From NCBI RefSeq assembly GCF_001653515.1, contig NZ_LYOY01000051.1, positions 454,001-518,000 on the forward strand: a DNA stretch of 64,000 nt, given 5' to 3'. The position numbers and the translations under genes were made by a program. Numbering within the stretch: the first letter of the stretch is position 1; each line of letters starts with the position of its first letter. Positions 60,295-64,000 of this stretch are shown here, piece after piece. The notes beneath the pieces are model-generated. The model made no database searches, was not told the DNA's origin, and worked only from the letters and a program-made list of their open reading frames with translations. The DNA comes from Streptomyces sp. ERV7. GTDB taxonomy: Bacteria; Actinomycetota; Actinomycetes; Streptomycetales; Streptomycetaceae.

Positions 60295-61035
60295 GTGACG
60301 AGTAGTGAGCTATGGACCCGTGCGACCGCCGACCGCTACGACGCCGAAGAGACCGAGATGTCCTCGGCCGCGGTTCTCGAACCGACTCTCGCCTTCCTCG
60401 CCGAACTCGCCGGAGACGGCCGGGCTCTGGAGTTCGCCATCGGTACCGGACGGGTGGGCGTCCCGCTCCGGGAACGCGGCGTACAGGTCGTGGGCATCGA
60501 GCTGTCCGAGCACATGGCAGCGGTCCTGCGCCGCAAGGCCGACGAGACCACGCTCCCGGTAACCATCGGGGACATGGCCACCACCGTCGTCCCCGGCGAG
60601 TTCAGCCTGGTCTACCTCGTCTACAACACCATCACGAATCTGCTCACGCAGGACGAGCAGATCGCATGCTTCCGCAACGCCGCACGGCATCTGGCGCCCG
60701 GGGGCCGATTCGTCATCGAGCTGGGCGTGCCGCCGCTGCGGTTCCTGCCTCCCGGACAGGTCGCGGTGCCGTTCGACGTCTCCGAACAGCATCTCGGCTT
60801 CGACACCTTCGACCTGGTCGAGCAGATCCTCGTCTCGCACCACTTCACCCGCGACGCCGACCACGGCGGCTACCGCCGCGACCACTCCCGCCATCGGTAC
60901 GCCTGGCCGGCAGAGCTCGACCTGATGGCACGGATCGCCGGTCTCGAACGGGAACGTCGCGTCGCGGACTGGAACGGGGCGCCCTTCACCCAGGACTCCG
61001 CGAAGCACATCTCCGTATGGCGCAAGCCGGCCTGA
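60295..61035 (+). CDS. Class I SAM-dependent methyltransferase, 246 aa
   Basis: Motif I reads RALEFAIGTGRVGVPLRERG, followed by VVGIELSEHMAAVLRRKADE, SLVYLVYNTITNLLTQDEQI and APGGRFVIELGVPPLRFLPP. The pattern is the Methyltransf_25-like family common in Streptomyces, with the EFAIGTGR form of the SAM loop. The C-terminal HRYAWPAELDLMARIAGLER and ISVWRKP blocks are typical. GTG 60295 is chosen since upstream codons are shadow sequence. The substrate is unknown. Confidence 0.88.
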   Translation: MTSSELWTRATADRYDAEETEMSSAAVLEPTLAFLAELAGDGRALEFAIGTGRVGVPLRERGVQVVGIELSEHMAAVLRRKADETTLPVTIGDMATTVVPGEFSLVYLVYNTITNLLTQDEQIACFRNAARHLAPGGRFVIELGVPPLRFLPPGQVAVPFDVSEQHLGFDTFDLVEQILVSHHFTRDADHGGYRRDHSRHRYAWPAELDLMARIAGLERERRVADWNGAPFTQDSAKHISVWRKPA

Positions 61036-61044
61036 GGCCGGGCG

Positions 61045-61365
61045 CTAGTCCGGCTCACCCCTCCCCCGCGCGGCCGCTCCCCGCAGGGCGCGCACGGCCA
61101 GGAGCAGGACGCCTATGTCGTCCAGATAGATGGGGTCGGGGAGCAGGTCGACCGGGCTGATCACGTACAGCAGCGCGCCCCAGTAGGCGGCCTTGTGGGT
61201 CAGGGGGATGCCGGCGTCCCGCAGGATCCTGCGGGCCCGGATCAGCCGGATGGTCAGGACCGCCGCGACCAGCGCGGTGGCGAGGAGCGCCAGTGCGGCA
61301 AGGACCAGGCCCACCGTCACTCCCGTACTGGGCGAACCGGCCAGATCGGCGTGCGGGGTGTTCAT
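61045..61365 (-). CDS. DUF1232 (YkvA-like) membrane protein, 106 aa
   Basis: An N-terminal membrane helix (VTVGLVLAALALLATALVAA) and a basic stretch precede the DUF1232 core, THKAAYWGALLYVISPVDLL, PDPIYLDDIGVLLLAVRAL, whose SPVDLLPD motif is diagnostic. The family is small and of unknown function, often linked to membrane stress. It is convergent with the methyltransferase gene. Confidence 0.9.
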   Translation of the reverse strand: MNTPHADLAGSPSTGVTVGLVLAALALLATALVAAVLTIRLIRARRILRDAGIPLTHKAAYWGALLYVISPVDLLPDPIYLDDIGVLLLAVRALRGAAARGRGEPD

Positions 61366-61678
61366 GGTGTCGAAGGCGGCCAGGGCAGGCGGCCCGCACG
61401 GATCCGGGGCGCCGCCCGGTCGGGCGGGTGGACGTCACCGGTCGCGATGTTCACCTCGACGACCTCCACAGCCGTCATCCACTCGGTCGTACTCTGCGTC
61501 ACAGCACGGAACTCCTTCTCGGCCGCGAGCTTGTAGAGCGTCCGGCCCCGTCAACTGTGTCACGGATGGCCACCTCATCCACTGTCGCGGGGCGGCGACA
61601 CCGATCGCGAGGACCGCCAGGCCGATCGCGGTGCGCCGTTAGGATGCGCGGGATTTGTGGATCTCACAGGGGAGGGTC
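61366..61678 (+). promoter_or_regulatory. Upstream region of the second PLD-like gene
   Basis: No gene is seen. TAGGAT at 61640-61645 is a plausible -10 box about 35 bases before the start codon. Two CGATCGCG direct repeats (near 61602 and 61622) lie around the -35 area. GGGGAGG precedes ATG 61679. Confidence 0.4.
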
Positions 61679-62911
61679 ATGAAACTCATCCGTATACCCG
61701 GCCGACTGCGCACCGCCGCCGGCGCGTTCGCCGTCGCCACGGGGGTGCTCACCGGGATGCTCGTGGGGCCCGTGGAGACCGCCAGCGCCGCCACCGTCAC
61801 CACGGGCCCGGTGTTCAACGATCCGACCGGGGACAGCACGGCACAGCAGGCCATCCGCAGCCAGGTCCGGTCCGTCGTCGCCAACGCCGACAGCGGAACC
61901 TCGCTGCGGCTGGCCATGTACCACCTGTGGGACGAGACCGTCGCGAACGAACTGGTCGCCGCCAAGACGGACCGCGGCATCAGCGTCAAGGTGGTCCTGG
62001 ACGCGAGCACCAGCGAATACCCGGCGTCGTACGACATCCTGCGGACCGCTCTCGGTACGGACACCACGAAGAGCTCGTACGTGAAGCTGTGCGCCACCGG
62101 CAGCTCCTGTCTGGGTCCGGCGGGCTCCGGCATCAACCACAACAAGTTCCTGCTGGTCGGCAGCGTGGGCGGCGGGGCCCAGAAGAACGTCGTGGTGCAG
62201 CTCACCTCGAACCTGACGCCCTCCAACTACACGCGCTACTGGAACAGTTCGGTCACCGTCGTGGGCAACACCGAGCTGTACGGCGGCTACCTCTCCTACT
62301 TCGACAAGCTGCCCGCGCAGAACCGCGGCGCCTGGTCGTACACGTACGGCAACGCGGGCGACTACAAGTACTACTTCTTCCCGCGCGCGGGCACCGACGC
62401 GACCACCGACACCGTCGTGAACGCGCTGGACAACATCACCTGCCGCTGGACCGACACCGCCGGTTCGCACCGTACGACCGTCCACGCGGCCATGTTGAAG
62501 ATCAGCCGTCAGGCCGTGGCCGACAAGCTGCGCGCACTCGCCGGGGCGGGATGTCTGGTGGACCTCGTCTACAGCGAGACCGACACCGGGACGTGGAACG
62601 CCCTGCACGGAGTCTCCGGCATCACCAACCGCTGCTACCAGCACGATGACGACGCCGACAGCACCACCCCGAACCGCATTGTGCACTCCAAGAACGTGCT
62701 GGTGGACGGCATGTACGCGGGTACCGCCCAGAAGCTGATGTGGACTGGCAGCCACAACTGGAGCGGTCCGGCCCTGCGCGACAACGACGAGGCGATGCTG
62801 CGTATCACCACGCCTTCCGTCTACAGCGCGTTCGAGGCCAACTTCCAGGCGGCACGGGCCGCGGCCGTGCCGGGCGCCGGCGACAACGTCACCGCGTGCA
62901 AGAGCGAGTAG
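61679..62911 (+). CDS. Secreted phospholipase D-like protein, 410 aa
   Basis: A signal peptide (AAGAFAVATGVLTGMLVGPV, cleavage near SAAT) is followed by two PLD halves: GINHNKFLLVGSVGG near residue 150 and RIVHSKNVLVDGMYAG near 335, with MWTGSHNWSGPALRDNDEAM. The second motif is HxKx4D, while the first has Gly at the Asp position. It aligns along its length with the protein at 20636-21835, including NRGAWSYTYGNAGDYKYYFF against the EKYYFF block. Extracellular phosphodiesterase or transphosphatidylase activity is expected. Confidence 0.87.
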   Translation: MKLIRIPGRLRTAAGAFAVATGVLTGMLVGPVETASAATVTTGPVFNDPTGDSTAQQAIRSQVRSVVANADSGTSLRLAMYHLWDETVANELVAAKTDRGISVKVVLDASTSEYPASYDILRTALGTDTTKSSYVKLCATGSSCLGPAGSGINHNKFLLVGSVGGGAQKNVVVQLTSNLTPSNYTRYWNSSVTVVGNTELYGGYLSYFDKLPAQNRGAWSYTYGNAGDYKYYFFPRAGTDATTDTVVNALDNITCRWTDTAGSHRTTVHAAMLKISRQAVADKLRALAGAGCLVDLVYSETDTGTWNALHGVSGITNRCYQHDDDADSTTPNRIVHSKNVLVDGMYAGTAQKLMWTGSHNWSGPALRDNDEAMLRITTPSVYSAFEANFQAARAAAVPGAGDNVTACKSE

Positions 62912-63130
62912 ACGCGGAGGGGGCGCACAATGACCCGCCGCAGGTTGGAAGAGGAGCGAGGCCGATGGTGAGGGCGCTGGGTCGTGTAATGGCGCTGGCG
63001 TAGTGCGCCCCTTTTCACCGAAGGACAAGGCATCACCAAGAGTGCTGATGGAATCGTTCCGCTCGTCGCATTCGAGGCGTCGTATGCAGCTGCCGCACCC
63101 GCCGTGGTCCGGACCTGAAAGGCTCAAACA

Positions 63131-63159
63131 TTACCCTCAGAGTCCGATTGTCGGATAAT
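63131..63159 (+). promoter_or_regulatory. Promoter and operator of the lasso peptide cluster
   Basis: TTACCC (63131-63136) and GATAAT (63154-63159) are 17 bases apart, in an unusually AT-rich segment. The dyad TCCGA-TTG-TCGGA (63143-63155) lies between them and overlaps the -10 box, a repressor-like position. The rest of the 62912-63278 gap shows no gene. Confidence 0.5.
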
Positions 63160-63278
63160 CATATAAAGCTTGGCATCCTTGCGTTCCCCGACTGACCTGC
63201 GGATACCGTTGTCCCTGACCGCCTCCCGACTCCCCGGGTGGTGGTGACATTCAGTCAGAGGGAAGAGAAGGAGTCGTC

Positions 63279-63389
63279 ATGAAGAAGGCGTACGAGGCAC
63301 CGACGCTCGTCCGGCTGGGTTCTTTCCGGAAGAAGACGGGACTTCTGCAGCGCCACGGGAATGACCGCCTCATTCTCAGCAAGAACTGA
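63279..63389 (+). CDS. Citrulassin-family lasso peptide precursor, 36 aa
   Basis: The leader MKKAYEAPTLVRLGSFRKKT follows the YxxPxLxxxGxFxxxT recognition pattern read by the RiPP recognition element. Cleavage one residue after the conserved Thr (T20-G21) gives the 15-residue core LLQRHGNDRLILSKN. Asp8 of the core would close an 8-residue macrolactam with Leu1. The NDRLxLSKN ending matches citrulassin A (LLGLAGNDRLVLSKN), in which Arg9 is converted to citrulline by an unlinked deiminase. AAGGAG precedes the ATG, and the cyclase gene follows 27 bases later. The QRH at core positions 3-5 differs from the sequence I know. Confidence 0.93.
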   Translation: MKKAYEAPTLVRLGSFRKKTGLLQRHGNDRLILSKN

Positions 63390-63416
63390 CGGTCGACGGT
63401 ACATTCATTCGACGTC

Positions 63417-64000
63417 ATGAATGACACGCACGCAGGTGCGAGTCCGGGCCGCGGCGACGCGTATTTCGCGGTCTTTCCGGACCGTGAGGACGCGGCCGTC
63501 GCGGCCCGCCTCTTCACCCGCCCCGGAACTCGCATCGTGCCCCACGCCTCGGGACGCCCCTGGCTCGTCGGCCGGTGGCACGACGACGAGATCGTGACCG
63601 CCCAGGCCGGCCCGGCAGCCCTCGCCGTCATCGGCTGCAGCCCACTCGACGCCACCCAACTGCGCCAACGCACCGCGCAGTTGCGTGACCTCGCCCAGCT
63701 CGACGCGCTGGCCCGCTCCACTCCCGGCAGCTTCCATCTGGCGGCCGTACTCGACGGCCGGCTGCGCGTGCAGGGCACCGCCTCCGGACTCCGGCTCGTC
63801 TTCCACGCGGAGATCGACGGAGTGCGCGTGGCCGCCACTCGCGCCGACACCCTCGGCGCGGCCCTCGGCAGGGAGCCCGATGTGGAGCAGGTGGCCGTCC
63901 GGCTGCTGTGGCCGGTCCCCCATCCGATGCTGGAGACACCCCTGTGGCAGGGCGTCACCGCCGTACCCCCACAGGACGCTCTCCTCATCGCGGCGGACGG
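63417..64000 (+). CDS. Lasso peptide isopeptide-bond-forming cyclase (asparagine synthase-like), partial
   Basis: The N-terminal 195 residues are visible, beginning MNDTHAGASPGRGDAYFAVF. Segments LVGRWHDDEIVTAQAGPAAL, VIGCSPLDATQLRQRTAQLR and GSFHLAAVLDGRLRVQGTAS follow the degenerate glutaminase-like domain of LasC/McjC-type macrolactam synthetases; the ATP-binding half lies beyond the window edge. The N-terminal Cys of true Asn synthases is absent, as expected. It would activate core Asp8 by adenylation and close the ring. The order precursor-cyclase is usual for actinobacterial lasso clusters. Confidence 0.88.
   Translation, partial: MNDTHAGASPGRGDAYFAVFPDREDAAVAARLFTRPGTRIVPHASGRPWLVGRWHDDEIVTAQAGPAALAVIGCSPLDATQLRQRTAQLRDLAQLDALARSTPGSFHLAAVLDGRLRVQGTASGLRLVFHAEIDGVRVAATRADTLGAALGREPDVEQVAVRLLWPVPHPMLETPLWQGVTAVPPQDALLIAAD

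Overview
The window is high-GC actinobacterial DNA, almost certainly Streptomyces. Coding frames have strong G/C third positions, GTG starts are common, genes overlap as GTGA or ATGA, secreted proteins are plentiful, and there are SARP, TetR, MerR, ArsR, GlxA and PucR-type regulators plus several natural-product loci. About 60 genes are supported. No tRNA, rRNA, CRISPR array, intact insertion sequence or prophage was seen.

Layout. 0-4.4 kb: an aromatic-polyketide-style tailoring set (SnoaL-like and NTF2-like proteins and an ABM monooxygenase, divergent from an FAD hydroxylase and an NmrA-type reductase), cut by the left edge. 4.5-18.7 kb: hemerythrin/TetR pair sharing a long dyad; PucR-type regulator; ArsR-SRPBCC fusion; deaminase; decayed WD40 gene; SDR/MerR pair; secreted protein behind a dyad array; secreted M1 peptidase; two divergent citrate synthases (one with an N-terminal HTH) separated by an AT-rich operator array. 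18.7-24.5 kb: two secreted or surface proteins sharing a C-terminal domain, a phospholipase D-like protein, a sigma-factor operon and an ABC ATPase. 24.7-33.7 kb: a potassium-homeostasis region (KdpD, KdpE, two TrkA/RCK proteins and a KimA/YdaO-type importer) with an OB-fold protein and a DUF3159 membrane protein. 34-35.4 kb: TRAM-domain RNA methyltransferase behind a degenerate tandem repeat.

35.4-43 kb is an accessory island with many frameshifted, truncated or chimeric genes (PD-(D/E)XK nuclease, DUF317-like remnant, secreted cyclophilin, truncated membrane protein). It also holds the most unusual item: a 38-residue FxLD-type RiPP precursor, divergent from a truncated LanB fragment and convergent with a JmjC-type oxygenase gene. 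43-50.7 kb: quinone-reductase pair, an AfsR-type SARP, an MFS exporter and a ricin-like secreted protein. 51-54.4 kb: a small terpene locus (class I terpene synthase, FAD monooxygenase, membrane protein). 54.4-61.4 kb: methyltransferases; a secreted transglycosylase whose ribosome-binding site is perfectly complementary to a 5' leader segment; a GlxA-type regulator; GAPDH; and a thioredoxin-like ferredoxin gene under an unmistakable cobalamin riboswitch. 61.7-64 kb: a second phospholipase D-like protein, then the start of a citrulassin-family lasso peptide cluster (precursor with core LLQRHGNDRLILSKN and the first part of the cyclase), cut by the right edge.

Most functional calls rest on reading motifs and family resemblance by eye; no database search was run. 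Start codons were chosen by Shine-Dalgarno spacing, translational coupling and codon bias.
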